Shown piece after piece: positions 63,488 through 64,000 of a DNA stretch of 64,000 bases (the stretch's first letter is position 1; each line of letters starts with the position of its first letter). The DNA comes from an uncultured Bacteroidota bacterium (GTDB lineage Bacteria > Bacteroidota > Bacteroidia > UKL13-3): the NCBI GenBank assembly GCA_903897855.1, contig CAIUDH010000097.1, forward strand, positions 1 through 64,000, written 5' to 3'. The notes beneath the pieces are model-generated. The model had not been told where the DNA came from and did not search any database. It saw only the letters and a program-made list of their open reading frames with translations. Made by a program: the position numbers and the translations under genes.

Positions 63488-64000
63488 TTATTTCATATTT
63501 CTAAGTTCAACATCGTTCAAGGTCTTATATATTCGAATCTCTAATGTATCGCCCCGGCTGTTTATATTTCTGTCGTTACGTACTTCATGTAATAGCACAA
63601 AATTTTCATTCTCATCGAGCCACCGCTTCGGCAACTGCCCTTCTACCGGACAAAATTGCGAGTCCCAAATTATTATCGCATTCTTACGGAAAGCAATGGC
63701 ATTATTCATATAAATAATAGAAGAGGTTTGTTCTGAATCAAATTTATCCAAATTTAATAAATGTGCAACAAAGGGATCAAAGAAGTAGAAGAAATGATCC
63801 TGTAACTTGTTTTCCTTCACCCATTCACAGGATTTAAATTGCGCTTGCTCCAAATCGCTTAACCGATACGGTATATTGCGCCTGTTCTGTTTTAATGGAA
63901 TAAGAAATACGGCAATCAAAAACAGGATAGCGAATATTTTTATGCCTCGCGATTGCAAATTCTTTAAAGCCACCAGATATTGAAATGAAAAAAAAGCGGT
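63488..64000 (-). CDS. C-terminal part of a membrane protein (truncated by window end)
   Basis: The frame stays open to the window edge: the codons before the GTG at 63973 continue in frame, encoding FFSFQYL before VALKNLQ. So this is probably the last 170 residues of a longer protein. One membrane segment (about 25 residues after the edge) is followed by a soluble domain ending in RNMK. The architecture (membrane helices then a soluble C-terminal domain) resembles GT-C glycosyltransferases, but the visible part has no decisive motif. If the gene instead starts at 63973, it is a 161-residue single-pass protein. Confidence 0.6.
   Translation of the reverse strand, partial: TAFFSFQYLVALKNLQSRGIKIFAILFLIAVFLIPLKQNRRNIPYRLSDLEQAQFKSCEWVKENKLQDHFFYFFDPFVAHLLNLDKFDSEQTSSIIYMNNAIAFRKNAIIIWDSQFCPVEGQLPKRWLDENENFVLLHEVRNDRNINSRGDTLEIRIYKTLNDVELRNMK

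Overview
The window is ordinary chromosome of a member of the Bacteroidota (Cytophaga-Flavobacterium-Sphingobacteria group). Evidence: five proteins end in type IX secretion (T9SS) sorting domains (four type A, one type B). There are YfhO, DUF2851, DUF5686 and split-STAS/rnz genes, ribosomal protein THX and an SDR-type threonine dehydrogenase. Start codons lack Shine-Dalgarno sequences, and many genes are preceded by the Bacteroidota -7 box TAnnTTTG. The DNA is AT-rich and evenly so. I see no rRNA, tRNA, IS element, prophage, CRISPR array or plasmid function.

Layout. 1-9.5 kb: a short hairpin-repeat region, a GH3/serine-hydrolase fusion, secA, a T9SS cargo protein, the tiny THX gene with a clear terminator, an MtfA-like peptidase and a cupin. 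9.5-19.7 kb: a beta-helix lipoprotein, a CPBP protease divergent from an MBL-hydrolase/rRNA-methyltransferase pair, metK, rnz with its STAS partner, a second T9SS protein, an SDR and a PolB-like exonuclease. 19.7-31.4 kb: a BtuF-like/DUF2851/membrane-protein operon, ndk, xth, YfhO plus threonine dehydrogenase, a VWA membrane protein, and an epimerase/unknown pair. 31.4-32.4 kb: a roughly 700-base very AT-rich intergenic region leading into a Lys/Ala/Pro repeat histone-H1-like gene. 32.4-43.7 kb: secreted proteins, thiamine diphosphokinase, adk, a half-length carB, and a T9SS/collagen-like tail-fibre-domain pair. 43.9-53.7 kb: cdaA (c-di-AMP synthesis), uvrB, metabolic genes, a degenerate TrpF-like protein, a WD40 protein, DUF5686 and a polyprenyl synthase. 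53.7-64 kb: a candidate structured small RNA, then a coiled-coil protein, zapA and rny, followed by a large type B T9SS protein, a PLC/S1-P1 nuclease-like protein, recN and the 3' end of a membrane protein that runs off the window.

Most interesting: (1) a probable independent small-RNA gene at about 53690-53868 with a compact three-way junction, an alternative long-hairpin fold and its own terminator, possibly a 6S-type RNA; (2) carB ending exactly after its first ATP-grasp and oligomerisation half; (3) the H1-like gene with a dyad-rich AT upstream region; (4) a 401-residue coiled-coil protein directly before zapA; (5) a half-length catalytically empty TrpF relative. No complete new defence or mobile system is visible; the rest is housekeeping and secretion-related.
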